NCBI GenBank assembly: GCA_023548195.1
Contig: JAJHZJ010000399.1
Location: 5,337,100 to 5,401,099 of the forward strand
Direction: 5' to 3'
DNA: 64,000 bases
Source of the DNA: Bettongia penicillata ogilbyi
Lineage: Eukaryota > Chordata > Mammalia > Diprotodontia > Potoroidae
The position numbers were made by a program, and so were the translations under genes. Below the pieces are notes generated by a model. The model was not told where the DNA came from. It made no database searches and saw nothing but the letters and a program-made list of their open reading frames with translations. This document shows positions 11,089-23,439 of this stretch, in pieces. Numbering within the stretch: the stretch's first letter is position 1; each line of letters begins with the position of its first letter.

Positions 11089-11999
11089 TTTGTGCCTCAC
11101 ATAAAATACCTACTTAGAAAATTTGGGGGCACACAAAGTTGCTAACTACATGTTTAGAATTAAATTTCTTCAGTTGATGTAGGTGATCTCTAAGGTTCTT
11201 GCTTGTTTTAATATTAGCATATTGATTGTAGACTAATCAGATTCGTTCATAATCCTATTTTCAGGAAGGAATGTTGTTATTTAATAAGTAATTATTTTTA
11301 AAAAATTGTCATATGAATGAATATTGTAGATGGAATACAGAGAAAAAATTAAATAGCCCCTGACTTCAATAAGCTTATATTTTACAGAAAGGATACATTC
11401 CACTTGGGGGAATATCAAGGAAACACTATTTGAAGTAACTTCCCTTAAATACATTTCCAAAAACAAGATAGCATAAATATCTAGTCAGAATAAGAAAATT
11501 ATATGCCTTGCTACAGTGTAACTTACAGATAGTTTAAGGTCAACATAACTGAGATCCAGATATTGCAACCTAACAGTCCATGTAAGGAAAAAAAAAAACA
11601 ACAAAATGAAAGGAAAATGTCAATGGCCAATACTGAGAAGCCATTGTATAGCCTACCCCATTGAGTTAGTAAATCAGTGCATATTTAGAATAGATACTGA
11701 AAATGAAATGAAAAATGGCTCAATCTTAAACTGAAGAAAAATAATCAGACAATTTAATTTGGGACAATGTTCAGTGATTGTAACAATCCTGAGGCTGTCT
11801 CTGTCTTCAAAAGTCCATTTTCTAAATGTAAAGGTTGAAGTGTTGATCTTCAAGCAATCACAGTTGCAAGGTATTCAAAAGAAACACATAATGAGACACA
11901 TGTGGTGATGCAAACAGGCTACAGTATAATTCTCATGATGAACTATGTATAAGAATTGACTATCCCCCACGACTGAAATAATCTTTCTCCTCACCTCCA
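11089..11999. other. Unassigned sequence
   Basis: AT-rich unique-looking stretch with no recognised gene. Short A-runs occur (about 11587-11597). Confidence 0.5.
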
Positions 12000-12104
12000 C
12001 CTCTTAAAATTACTAGTTTCCTTCAAAATTCGATTACAATTCTACTATCTACATGAAATTCTTTGTGATCCCTGACCCTGAAGAGGCAAATTCCTATACA
12101 CAGA
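12000..12104 (+). mobile_element. L2 3' UTR fragment
   Basis: 'tagtttccttcaaaattcga' and 'gaaattctttgtgatccctg' match the L2 3' UTR blocks before the terminal part. The rest of the same L2 appears at 12641-12785 after two SINE insertions. Confidence 0.65.
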
Positions 12105-12350
12105 TATGCCTAGATGGCACAGTGGATAGGGTGTTGAGCCTGGAGTTAGAAAGATTTCAGTTCAAATCCAGCTTCAAATACTTACTAGCTCTCTGATTCT
12201 GAGCAAATCACTTACCTTCTATCTGTCTCAGTTTCCTCATAAAACCAGGACTATAATAGCATCTATCTCCCTGATTTCTTGTGACAATCACATGAGGTAA
12301 TATTTGTAAAGGAACTAGTAGAGTGCGTAGCACATGGTCAGAGTTAAAGA
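12105..12350 (+). mobile_element. MIR/THER-type SINE with intact tRNA-like head
   Basis: Order is complete: A-box-like 'tggcacagtggatagggtgt', B-box-like 'cagttcaaatccagc', 'ctgattctgagcaaatcact', the CORE 'ctcagtttcctcat', and the tail 'agtagagtgcgtagcacatg'. It is inserted in an L2 3' UTR. Confidence 0.85.
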
Positions 12351-12414
12351 AATAATTGATTCCTTCTTTCCTGAATCACCTTGTTTATCTTATATATTCC
12401 TATATGTGTTCATG

Positions 12415-12640
12415 GAAAGGGAGATGGTTATTAGAGTGCCAGGCCTGAAGTTAGAAAGACACATATTCCTGAGTTCAAATCTGACTTCAGATACTTACTA
12501 AGTATGTGATCCTGAGCAACTCACTTTGCCCTGTTTGCCTCAGTTTCTTCATCTATAAGATGATCTGGAGAAGGAAATGACAAACCATTCCAGTAACTTT
12601 AAAGAGCTGAACATGACAAAAAGACTGAACAGCAACAATA
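12415..12640 (+). mobile_element. MAR-type SINE
   Basis: Shows 'ttagagtgccaggcctgaag', 'gagttcaaatctgacttcag', 'gtttgcctcagtttcttcat', 'gatctggagaaggaaatgac' and the tail 'catgacaaaaagactgaaca'. This is a near full-length marsupial MAR-type SINE. Confidence 0.88.
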
Positions 12641-12785
12641 ATGTTTCTTCATATTATCTCCTATGAGAAGATGTAAGCTTCTTGAGGGCAGGGACAAACT
12701 TTTACTTTTTCTTAGTATCTCCAGAGTTGGGCATAAAACCTTTCACATGGTAGGTATCTGATACACACTTGATTGATTGAGATGA
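12641..12785 (+). mobile_element. L2 3' terminus
   Basis: 'gtaagcttcttgagggcagg', 'tagtatctccagagttgggc' and 'cacatggtaggtatctgata' are the classic L2 3' terminal order. Confidence 0.85.
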
Positions 12786-13477
12786 CTTATTAAAAAACAA
12801 AATGTGAGCTCGGAAAAGGAGGGGAATGGGCTGTCCACATGCTGAAAAGGAAAAAAAAAATGTAGATTTTTCTTACATTTCCATTAATTCTCCTGAAGTG
12901 ACAAAAGACTGAGAAGGTAGCATCCAACATGTGTCCCCAAGCAAGTTCTACATATAGAACAAGAAGATGGGAATGAGCTATATGGATGGAGCATCTATAC
13001 TGATGAAATCACAGATCTACAAAATTATAAGAATATACATACAGTGGATGTTTTTAGAGAATTTGCTTTCAGCAGTCAAAAGTTAGGCTTTAAAAAGAGA
13101 ACCAAGATATTTGTCTAGTTCTGTCTATTCTTGTCTATTGAAGTGTAAACATAGATAAAGAAGAGTTGCAGAAAATAGATACTAATACATTATATATGTA
13201 TTCCTCTTTAACATGCCTGGAGGTCTAGTCTTGAACATATTTTATAGATCAAATTCAGTAAAACTTTCTGACAAGGAAAACTATCCCTAAGAATTGTGAA
13301 AGAAATGTGTTACATATATGGTTTAATTACAAGTTTCTTTCTGCCTACTGCACCAAGCATATAATTATTACTGCCATCAATATAAAGCATTGCTTATGTA
13401 CTATTTGAGAGTCTGTACACATCAAGTAACTGTTCTAACCTTAGAAACACCCTAGTGAAGATGCTCTTATTTCATTT
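12786..13477. other. Unassigned sequence
   Basis: No coding or repeat signature recognised. Confidence 0.5.
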
Positions 13478-13900
13478 TTATTTTCGAATAACATTTTTTT
13501 TTCCAATTACATGTAAAAATATATTTTTTTAAAATTATTTCCCTCCCTTTCTCACCTTTACCAAACTCAGATGGTAAGTAATTTGATATAGGTTATACAT
13601 GTGCAATCATGCAAATTATATTTCCATATTAGTCATGTTGTGAAAAATACACAGACCCAAAGGGGGAAAAACATGAAAACACAGAGAGAGCAAAAAATAG
13701 TATGTTTCAATTTACATGCAGACTCTATCACTTCTTTCTGTGGGGATAGCATTTTTCATCATAAATCAATCAGAATAGTCTTGAGTCACTGTATTTAAGT
13801 CATTCACAGTTGATAATTATACAACATTGCTGTTACTATGTATACCGTTCTGCTGGTTCTGCTCACTTCACTTGCATCAGTAGTACATGCTTTTAAAAAA
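13478..13900 (-). mobile_element. L1 3' end, 5'-truncated, minus strand
   Basis: On the minus strand this reads 'gaagtgagcagaaccagcag', then 'atgctatccccacagaaaga', 'cacaacatgactaatatgga', and ends at 'acatgtaattggaaa' followed by an A-run (plus-strand T-run at about 13493-13502). That is the marsupial L1 3' end. The rest of the element is absent, as usual for L1. Confidence 0.88.
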
Positions 13901-14264
13901 GGGTCTTTACACATCCTTCCTTAGTAAGTGTATATTGAATTGATGTCCACCTTATCACGTCAAATTAAACAGGACAAAGTCAAAGGGGTTATTTTCTAAT
14001 CATGACCCTTTTCCGCAGCCTGTGACCTTGTTCAAACAAATTCCCAAGTTTTTTTGTAAGCAATCTTTCTCCAAATAACCATTTTCTTCTGGATTTGTAT
14101 AGCTAGTCCCAGAACTTTGATGTCATCTCTCACTTTGAATGTGATATAGGGCCCTTATCATCTCTCTCTAGTCAGGCCTTAACATTCAATTCAATTCAAA
14201 TTACAAGTTTATTTGTAAATAAATCAGCTTCAAGGTCTTAGAGTAATCCAATCATTCACTAATC
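13901..14264. other. Unassigned sequence
   Basis: Nothing recognised; pyrimidine-leaning on plus. Confidence 0.45.
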
Positions 14265-14580
14265 TCACTATTTCTTCTTCCATCATTGTACCTTTGCATA
14301 GATTGCTCCCATTATTGCAATACTCACCCTCTTCATCCTATGTTCTTAGAACACCTTTATTGTTTAATGGTTTAATTTGAGTGTCTTTCTTAATCTTGTG
14401 AGTTGTTAATACTCCCTTTTGCCTCAAATTCCATCACACATGTTGCATCTCCTTAGTAAAAATTAAAATGTGAGCTATTCAAGGGCAGGAATGGTGTTTT
14501 AAATATTTTTTTTTTTTGTATCCTCAGCACATTGCCTGACACATAGTAAGAGTTTAATAAATACTTATTAACTGACTGGT
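14265..14580 (+). mobile_element. L2 3' end
   Basis: 'cattgtacctttgcatagat', 'gctattcaagggcaggaatg', 'cctcagcacattgcctgaca' and 'tttaataaatacttattaac' give the L2 3' UTR in order. A T-run interrupts at about 14507-14518. Confidence 0.85.
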
Positions 14581-15117
14581 TTCTTGAAGAAACAGATGTT
14601 TCATTTTTTTTCTGTCCCTAGTGTCTAGCACAGTTAAAAAGCTGCAGAAAGGTCAAGATGAATGAGAACTGACAAAGACGGCTAAGAGATTATTTGTAAC
14701 TTTCAATAGAACCATTTCGGTACAGTAGCAAGGTCACAAACAAAATGTGAAGTTTTTAAGACATGAGGAGAACTGAATCTAAAAGACATTTTCTAAGAAT
14801 TTATAAACAAAAAAGAGATACAGGAAAATGTCTTTTAGAGAGAGCAGGGTTAAATCAAAGGTCTTGGCTTTTTTTAACCATAGGAAATTGATCATATTTG
14901 CAAAAAAAAAAAGCCTATGGAGTACATTTCTTTCTTAATAAATGAAATGAATTATAAGAATAATTGCAAATAGATCTTTGTCTCACTGTAATGTACCTCT
15001 CTAAAGTGATTTGAGAAAGGTACCTGAAATATTTGATATATTTCATGGTGATTGGCTATTATAGCAATTTGCCTTACAAAGTAAATAATTATTTTAATAT
15101 TTAATAATCTTATTAAA
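14581..15117. other. Unassigned sequence
   Basis: No gene or family recognised; A-runs at about 14901-14911. Confidence 0.45.
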
Positions 15118-15241
15118 TCTTTAAACATTTTTTAAGATCCTACTATGTGCAAGGTAATGTGATGGACATTGCAAAGAAAAAAAAGAAAGAAAAAAGAAGA
15201 CTGTGTGTTCCCAGAAAGTTTATATTCTATTGTGTGTGCAT

Positions 15242-15279
<38 letters not shown>

Positions 15280-15330
15280 AAGTGGAATGATTTAGGCAAA
15301 AAAGGTGTGACTCCAAACAAGTAAGGGCAT
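15118..15330 (-). mobile_element. L2 3' end fragment carrying a (TG)n tract
   Basis: 'atcctactatgtgcaaggta' followed by 'gttcccagaaagtttatatt' is the reversed L2 3' end. A TG microsatellite has expanded inside it. Confidence 0.65.
15229..15280. repeat. (TG)n microsatellite
   Basis: Alternating tg with some cg interruptions near its 5' part. A 62-codon minus frame through it encodes a His/Thr/Ala repeat and is an artefact. Confidence 0.95.
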
Positions 15331-16690
15331 CTGGAGTAGCTTCCAAAAAATCTTAAATTTGTTACTTCTTATTAAATTTGGATTTTCTTAAAAGAAAGCA
15401 CACTTATGTCTGTAACTCACTTTTTCCATGGAGTATTTTTTCCTGATTCCAGTGTTCAAAGAAAGACTAACAATATTTCCCTATGACATTTGCCTATTAG
15501 AAGAAGGGTCATTCCATCAGTTCTAAAAACTGAATAAAATTGGCTACATAGAAGCTGACAAAAAGAAATCTAAATTGAATTTGAATCCTCCCAGTATCTG
15601 AATTTTAAGTAACACATACTTACATTGCAGGTATTGCAATATCTTCTGATAGTTTTACTACTGAGTGTTTATGATAGATTTTATTTTTCAGTATTTTAAT
15701 AAAATGATTAATTCATTACATTGAAGCTATAATTTTTTTAAGAAGAAGAAAGAAAAAGAATAAAACATCACTCTCAAGCTAGCCCCGTGCTTGGCTGGCT
15801 CCCATTACATCTATTAAAACAAATTCAAAAGCAATCTCATTAAACAGGGTGAACTTTTCACCATTTGCTTTGAAAGGTATGCTTGTCTTTTTAAGCATGT
15901 TACTACCAAATTTAACTAATTCTTTAGAACTCTCTATTCATGTAGGAAGCATAACAGATGACTAGGTCAATCTCATACAAAATAAATTCCAGAAATTAAA
16001 TGACAGTGGTCTTTTATGTGGTTCAAAGAAACTGATTAAAACCCAGAGGCAGGCATGCTGTATGGTAGGTCTGGCTCATAAATGTCATTAAATTCTTAAT
16101 AAAAAAAGCAGGCCAATCTATGGGCCCAAAGCAGTTAGAAATTTTATCTACATGTTTTCCTTTTCCGCAAAAGCTTATTTCTGATGTAATCTGTAAGAAG
16201 TGAAGTACAGCACAGCCTCAGAAGGAATGACAACTCGTTTTAACTAAATGTTAAGTGCCATCTGAAAACATTACTACTCTCTTTATACTGGAGACTGAGG
16301 TTAAAGTATGGTGGCCTGTAAAAATAAGCACCATGTATAACAGTTTCTCTGCTATTGTCAAATGCAAGAGAGAGCCTGGTAAGAGTTCTCCAATGCGAGT
16401 TTTAATTAATCTCTCTTGATGCAGACTAAGTTTCATTTACTTTTAAAACAATTGGTCACTTCTTTTTGCTTCAATCATAGTCTCTTGAGTGATTCTGCCA
16501 AAATGTAGAACAATAATGAATAATAGTGACCAAAAGCTGGAAATCAATGATGAACTGTTTGTAGTTAGCGCAAAACAAGAGGTGGGGAAATAAGAAACAG
16601 TATGAACTTAGTTCTGTAACATAAATGCAAGTTGGCATTGAGGATAATAATGCTCCTACTTTGAAATGCAAGCTTTTTCCCATCATTCAT
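15331..16690. other. Low-repeat AT-rich stretch, candidate conserved non-coding sequence
   Basis: About 1.36 kb with no recognisable transposon, unusual for this window. Several TAAT/ATTA and AAT-rich clusters occur from about 15700 to 16450. No coding frame longer than about 70 codons shows any motif. Whether it is conserved cannot be told from one sequence. Confidence 0.4.
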
Positions 16691-17885
16691 TTTTATTTTT
16701 GTCTCATTAATAAGCATTTACTGAGGACTCTGAGTCTTTACTATAATCTCAGAATTGTGAAGTAACATGACTATGGATTACTGCATATGCCAGTAACAAA
16801 TCTGAAATCTTCTTTCTTTTATTACCTAATCCATCTTAATTTTTAAAGCATCTATACAGGCCAAAATCTTATTTTGCAACACATTCAGAATGGTCCAATT
16901 GTCTAAACAAAATATCATAAAATTGGCAAAGAATTCTTGAGATAAACAAAACTATTGCCAATTTACAAAATATATGACATTCAACACTTAACAGAGCTGG
17001 GACAAGTTATTAAGAAATTAGATGTCACATCTGAAAGAATAGATATCAGTAACTAGAGACTCTTTGCTTTCAAAATTAAGAGGGACTTGCAAGAGCATCT
17101 TTCACATGCTCATACTTCAGTTACTGCTTCTTTTCCTTTCCCACTTACTTGTTCAGCTTACTATCTTCCACTAATATATCGTAGACATTCTTATTTTCCA
17201 TTATCCTAACCATGTGTGTTTGATCATTAGCTCTGTTATTGACCTTATGGAACTGTTTCCCATTTTTCTTCTTATACACTTGACATCCCTGCTTCTCCTA
17301 AACTGCTAAATTATAGAGACTGAAATGATACAGACTGATATAAGCCAACAAAAAGATGATAGGTGAGAAAGATGGATAAGGCTACTACAATCTTAAAACA
17401 TAATGACCCTCTCAATCAGGTAATACCTAAAACTGACAAAGTTAAAATGATAATGTACCATTTTCCCCAATGAAATGGTTTGTTAGAAGGCTTTCCTATG
17501 ATAAAAAAAATGCCATGGCATCTAATGAGTGTTTCAGACCATGAATCCATTTCAATCACTGGAAAAACTCTCTGGAACCACAAACAGCCATTTATTCTTC
17601 ATCACATAAATTGTTTTATTTTTAACTTTGACACTTGGGATGGATCTGTGACTTCCTTGGTTCAGATGCCAATGGATTTCAGATTCAATGCATATTTCAA
17701 GAGTAGATAAAGTAGATAAAAAGACTGTATCAGGTGGTTACCAACTTTTTGGCAATAACCTTTCCTACTAGAAGTTGAATGACAGTTGCATAGTCTTTCA
17801 GTAGGGTCTTTCAGATTATCTATAAATAAATAGATGTGTTTATGCCTATGTATATGCATGTATATATGTATTCATGGAAGGGGAG
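16691..17885. other. Unassigned sequence
   Basis: No gene or named repeat recognised. Open frames (for example 17480-17710 plus) have no family signature. Short ATG/TATG low-complexity sequence occurs at about 17840-17870. Confidence 0.45.
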
Positions 17886-17900
17886 AGAGACAAAAAGAGA

Positions 17901-17973
<73 letters not shown>

Positions 17974-17974
17974 T
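17886..17974 (+). repeat. (GA)n microsatellite
   Basis: Long ga dinucleotide run with few interruptions. The Ser/Leu-rich minus-strand frame through it is an artefact. Confidence 0.97.
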
Positions 17975-17977
17975 CGC

Positions 17978-18085
17978 CTCTGATTAGAATGTAAGATCGT
18001 TGACAACAGGGAAAGTTTTGTCCTTTCCTTGTGTCCCTAACACTTAATACCTGCAACATAAGAAGTCCTTGTTTGATTACTGACA
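17978..18085 (+). mobile_element. L2 3' terminal fragment
   Basis: 'agaatgtaagatcgttgaca', then 'cttgtgtccctaacacttaa', resembles the diverged L2 3' terminus. Confidence 0.55.
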
Positions 18086-18185
18086 GACCTGTTTATGAAA
18101 TCTAACACTTGAGAAACCTTTGAGAATTCATAATCCCCTCGATATCATCATGAGACTTGAGAATATGAAGGCCATGAAGTTTCCT

Positions 18186-18224
18186 TAGGTAGGAAGGAAG
18201 GAAGGAAAGAAGGAAGGAAGGAAA
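18186..18224 (+). repeat. (GGAA)n microsatellite
   Basis: Short ggaa/gaaa tetranucleotide array. Confidence 0.92.
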
Positions 18225-18714
18225 AATAGTTAGAGACATTATTTTCCCCAAAGAATGTTTGTGGAGTCCAACCCAAGGGTCCATGAAGGATTTAAGCATC
18301 CTACTTTATTTGCATTAATTTCTTTCCTGTCTTCAAGAATCTATGAAATCATATTCCATAAGATTTAAAAATGTAATGTATGGTCAATTTTAAATAGAGA
18401 AAATGCTTTGTATATGGATTATTCATATATTATATACATACACACATTTTAGCAAAATACTGTCATATGTCTTTGGAATGACAGATATCATAAGTTAAAA
18501 ATGAGATGGGATATTGTTTAGCATGGGCATTCTCGTCCCTTGATTTGTCCCTTGACCTGTAATTCAAAGGTTTTTTTGCTAAAATAGCAATAGCGTATAT
18601 ATTCATTAAAATGACAGTTAAAGAAACTTCTTGGATAGATATTCCTGTGTCAGGTATGCTTTGGATTAGATGAACACTGAGATCTTTTCTAATGCTGAGT
18701 TTTCTTCAAAGCTT
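18225..18714. other. Unassigned sequence
   Basis: AT-rich; no gene recognised. Confidence 0.45.
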
Positions 18715-18935
18715 ATTTCAAGTTCCCTCTCCTACATAGGATCTTTCTGATGCCTGTACCTAGCTGCTCATGCCTCCATCTCAATGTTACCTTGATTCTA
18801 CTTTGTAAATATTGTTGCCTAAGAATGCAAATTCCTAGAGGGTAAGGACTGCCTTTTATTATTATCTACTGTGTTAGGCACAAACACACGGTCTAGCACA
18901 CTGTGCCTGGCACACAACAAGTTTAATATAATGCA
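18715..18935 (+). mobile_element. L2 3' end
   Basis: 'gcaaattcctagagggtaag' and 'cacactgtgcctggcacaca' are in the L2 order. Confidence 0.75.
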
Positions 18936-19851
18936 CATTTGGGACAGTATCAGGCTTTGTTTCCAAGTCCAATGAGCAAAGATAAAGAAAGTTGTAGTAG
19001 TGTGCATGGAATTGGGAATTTCAGAGAAGGCAATAGCACACTCTCTAATGAACAATCTATTTCCTTTGGAATTTCAGCTTTCTCATGTCAACATCTACCC
19101 TATCTGCCTCTGTCTCAGTTCCAGATTATGCCCTGCATATCTGCCTGTCTGGCTAGGCTACAGTAAATTCTGCAGGTTGGCTTGGCTCAGTGGTCTTAGG
19201 TCCTGGCCCAATAGTCATTTCCTCCATTTTCCCTACTTCCATCCCCCACTACAATTTGGACACTCCTGCTGTTCTCAGGTGTGACTTAAATTCTTTCCTC
19301 CAAAAATCCTTGTTATACTATAATCAGTAGACCAAGAACTTGGGACAATGTCCACTCACTACCCCTCTAGTACAATTTACCACAATTACCACTATAAATT
19401 TAAAACTTAGGGTAAGAACGTCAGTCTTTGTTAAATGTTGCTGGTTTTATGTAATTTTCCACTTAATTTTTATTTTTGAAACACAATATTTTTTCGATTA
19501 TAATGAAAACATTACAATATCGTAGAAATGTACTCTTCAGAAGATGTTCTTCCTAAATCAGCTTCTCTATGAAAATATAACTATTAGTTTATTCAAGGAG
19601 GAGAATGTATATCTCATCATTTTAACTTTCATAATTCACAAGATCTGTTTTTTCAACTGCTATTTTCTGCTCTGATAATTCAAACTTTTAAATGGAAAAT
19701 TTAGGACAATATTCATGTAAGGCTCATTATCTTATAAGTACTTTACAAACATTAGCTAATTAATTTTGGGGGAGCTAGTCCATAGTTCAATTTCATATAG
19801 AAATAGGGAGGACATAAAAAAAAATCAACAGTAATGCAATCACTTAGAAGA
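18936..19851. other. Unassigned sequence
   Basis: No named repeat or gene recognised. Overlapping frames at 18939-19284 (two plus frames, one minus) are mutually exclusive and featureless. Confidence 0.4.
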
Positions 19852-19869
19852 ATTGGAAAATTTTCCAAT
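19852..19869. other. 18-bp perfect palindrome
   Basis: 'attggaaaattttccaat' is its own reverse complement. It is AT-rich, so chance is possible. Confidence 0.9.
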
Positions 19870-19971
19870 GAAGCTTTTCAAAAAATCAGCCATTTATATT
19901 TGACTTGAGAGATTATTTGCACAGTAAAAGAAACAACTAAAACAAAACCAAAAATCAAAACAAAAAACCTG

Positions 19972-20180
19972 TGGCAGCTAATTCATGCAGCAGCTAAGAG
20001 ATTCAGTAGATAGAGTTCTGTACCTGGATGAACAAAGATGAGTTCCAATACTGCCTCAGATACTTACGATCTAGGTAAGTCACTTCACCTCTATTTTCTT
20101 CACTTTCTCATCTATAAAATAGTACCTAACTTCTGGGGCTGTTGTGAGGAGAAAAAGAGTATTAAAAACTCCTTCCAAGA
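19972..20180 (+). mobile_element. MIR-type SINE
   Basis: 'attcagtagatagagttctg', 'gatgagttccaatactgcct', 'gtaagtcacttcacctctat', then 'ttctggggctgttgtgagga' give the MIR order. Confidence 0.8.
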
Positions 20181-20239
20181 CTTTCCAGAAGCTATGAGAG
20201 ATTAGCTAACCTTTCTGGGTCTTCTGGACTCCAATTCTA

Positions 20240-20459
20240 ACTTTGTTACTCTCCACTCCCCTTCACTGTCTCTGTCATTTCTTTCTCTCTATCTTTGTGT
20301 TTTTCTGTCTTTTGTGGCTATGTCTCTTTCTGTGACACTATTGTCTCTTTTTTTACTTCGTTATTTCTTTGTTTCTGCCTCTGTCTCTGTGTCTCTTTCT
20401 GAGTTTACATCTGTCTTTAACTTTATCAATCTTTCTGTCTTTCCATTCTTTCATTCAAT
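20240..20459 (+). repeat. Pyrimidine-rich (TCTCTG-like) low-complexity tract
   Basis: Irregular tctctgt/tttctgt repeat. The 76-codon Ser/Leu/Phe-rich plus frame (20314-20544) is caused by this composition. Confidence 0.8.
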
Positions 20460-20487
20460 AAATTTGTGCCACAAATTTCAAATTTGT
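20460..20487. repeat. Alternating three-arm inverted repeat
   Basis: Three 8-bp arms alternate: aaatttgt (20460-20467), gcc, acaaattt (20471-20478), c, aaatttgt (20480-20487). Arm 2 can pair with arm 1 or arm 3. Confidence 0.9.
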
Positions 20488-21464
20488 CATTTCATTGACA
20501 ACTTTTGTTGTATATTGAGTACTTCAAGCTATTCCCAAATTTAACATGCAGAACTTCTATATTCCTTAGTACCTATAAGATTTTCAGCTACTTTAATATT
20601 TCTAGAATAATTCTTTAAATATTTCAAGTGTCCCCACAGTCTCTCAGCACCAAAGAACTGAAAAAGAAAAAAAATGTTTTACAGGATAACAAGCTATTAA
20701 CTCAAAAATCCAATTCTACTATAATTCTGCTTTCAAAAAGAGAGAAGAAATGTTGGCCTCAAGGGGAAAAAAAAGATCATGTATCCTTCATGTACAAAAA
20801 TGATGCTATTGACCATTAGTAGAACATGAAATTTGAGTTGGTTTCCGCAGTAGTGATGATGAATTTGCCCTTAAATGTAAATATGCACTCTTTCACCCAG
20901 TTCTCAGTCTCCTCAATCTTATTTTTATTTATTTATTTTTTGAGCTGGCTGATTGTGCTTAAGATTGTAGTCTGTCTGGGTGAAATGATTTTTCTCTGAG
21001 TAAATATAACTGGTAGATACGACCATTGAATTCTTGAATCCAGATTCATTAGTGCCATGTTCCATTAGACAGGTAAAGAAGTGACATATATTTTGGAAGG
21101 GTTCTAACTTTCATTTTGCATGTATGATAAGTCAATTGTACTGTTTAATTCCTACTTCCCCAGCCTTACACATATTGACAATGAATACAAAATTTCTACT
21201 CCAGCAAAAGCACCTCTTTATAAAATTTTCTAAATATTTATTATATTTCCCTTATCAATCAATATGTAAATAGATTATATAAAATGATTTTAAAATGTCC
21301 CCACCAACATGTGCAAATACAATATCTTGCTACCTTACATGTGCAAAGATGAAATACTATTCCACTAAGTGGTATGCATGGCAGGATTGTAAAGAACAAA
21401 TGATTCAATGTGGGGAAAAAAAAAAAACCTTTTGACATGTTATATTTAAAGATGCAATGGACCT
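20488..21464. other. Unassigned sequence
   Basis: No gene or family recognised; contains short A-runs and a (TTTA)n run near 20921-20940. Confidence 0.45.
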
Positions 21465-21640
21465 TAGGTATTTTATTGTGCAATGTTTTTATTTTACAGA
21501 TAAAGTACTTAAGACTCAAAAATTAAAGACTTGTTTAAGGTCAGACAGGCATCAGAGAAAGAATTCAAACTAAAATTTCTGACTCCAAAACCTGAGCTCT
21601 TCCCCTCGCCACTCAACATTGCCTGCCTGTGATTTGTCCC
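21465..21640 (-). mobile_element. MIR-type SINE, minus strand
   Basis: 'ttattttacagataaagtac', 'cttgtttaaggtcagacagg', 'gaattcaaactaaaatttct' and 'aaaacctgagctcttcccct' are the reversed MIR blocks. Confidence 0.8.
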
Positions 21641-22610
21641 TAGTGAGTATCATTTAGTTTCAGGTAAGTATGTATTTAGAGTTACGTTCTAGGAGGACTC
21701 TAGAGATCCTTTCTTATGAACTATATGTGCACTTTCTGCATTAATGGATGCAAAATGTTATGCTCTCATTACTGACAAAAGATCAGCAGTTCTTTCCCCA
21801 CTTGCTGTCATAAGATTGTAAATAGTATTCTGGTAAGCAGCTCGTATACTGTTTTACAGCATGTCTTATGGAATTCTAATGAACAAGCTCTTCCAAGAAA
21901 TCCCCTTACTCAATTTCACTCTCTGCCAGTGCCAGTTTTAGCCCTCTAGGGGGAGTCCTCTACAGTAGTCAGGACCCAGTCCAGGAGTTTGGTAGGAAAG
22001 ATGTTTTACCTTCTTCAAGATACCAGTCATAAAAGTCAAATAGGTATTTTGCATTTTTTCCTTTTATGACTAAAAGACAAATGTTGAAGGAAAAATGAAG
22101 TGCTGTGGGTTATTCAGTGCAGTGTATTGAGAGGACACAGAAGCTCATAGCCCTGATAAGCTTAGCCAGGGTTTAGTTTCTGGTGAGTTTATTGCTCCAT
22201 ATTCGGGGGAGGAGGGAGGTTGTAACAGTGCTGTCAACAAACTCTTAAATGGTTACAGATACTTGAATTGACACCACATTCAAACTTGATTGACACTGGA
22301 CAGAACACAGCAAGGTAAGTTTTGCCCCAGTCTTTCTTTCTGGCAGGGACTCGATGCTATCAATTAAATGGAATTTTCTATTTTAGCACATGTAAACAGT
22401 TCCCTGATAATAATGCTTGCATATGAAGGGCAGGTAGATTTACAAATACAGTATGAAAATAAATTATTCCTATACAGGCTGTCTATTCTTTTCCTTCCAC
22501 AGGCATAGTAATATCTTTAACTTTCTGTTTCTCTTTTGAATGGATTCACATGGCCAAAAGTTTCATCATCTAGGGTCCAGACTACTGGTGAAAAGTTGTT
22601 TCCTTGAAGA
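21641..22610. other. Unassigned low-repeat sequence with a strong splice-donor match
   Basis: About 1 kb without recognised repeats. 'cagcaaggtaagttttg' (about 22307-22323) is a consensus 5' splice site (AAG then GTAAGT). No convincing coding frame leads into it. A non-coding exon is possible but unproven. Confidence 0.4.
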
Positions 22611-22865
22611 CTCATTTCAAGCACCACCTTCAACATCAGCCTCCTTCCCCTTTCCCCTTTATTCCTTTAGCTGAAAGCATGATTAATCTCCAAATTGTCT
22701 TCCTTTTATTTTGGATATTATGTGTGCACACATATGTATACATATACATTTTTATCATATAAATCTTGAGGGCAGAAACTATCTAGTTTGTGTTTTTGTA
22801 TCCCCAGGATAGTTTCTGTTATTAAAATGACATTTGATAAATGTGTACTAATTGATTGAACTTTT
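22611..22865 (+). mobile_element. L2 3' end
   Basis: 'aatcttgagggcagaaacta', 'gtttttgtatccccaggata' and 'catttgataaatgtgtacta' follow the L2 3' terminal order. A TATG/CA tract lies inside (about 22724-22750). Confidence 0.75.
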
Positions 22866-23439
22866 CTGTACTTAACTAGGCTGCTCTATGGAAAGCTGAC
22901 ATAGCCTTATTTAGGGACTGTGTTCAACCTCCAGAAATCCCATAATGTAGGAACAGTAATACTGGAAGAGTGAGAAATGGGTACCCTTCCCAATCATTGG
23001 TTAAATAGAAAATCAGTGGTACCAAAGAATATAGAATCCGGCAACTGGGTTCAGTGTGCATAGCACTTTTTTATACTCAGCAGTGCATTTATGATATCAT
23101 TTTAAGGTCACAAACAGTGCCAAGAAGTTACAGGAAGAGCTCATCTGGGCTGAATGGGACCAACACCAAGGAAGCAACAGCACAATCATCAAGCCTTTTC
23201 TTACTTGGTACAATTATTTAGGAAATAAGGATATTACAGATTTACTTTCTTCAATTTATGCTATTAGGAAGTGTTTGTGGAGGAGGAAGGAGGAATTATA
23301 ATGGGAATGTATTCAAAAATATAGTAACAAATAAAAATTTTAAAGCCTATAACACTTGATAAATCCATAGAACACAGGAAAAAAAATAAACATCTGAAGA
23401 TAGCCAAGAAGAATTTTATACATAATTATAAAATTTATG
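22866..23439. other. Unassigned sequence
   Basis: No gene or family recognised. Confidence 0.45.
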
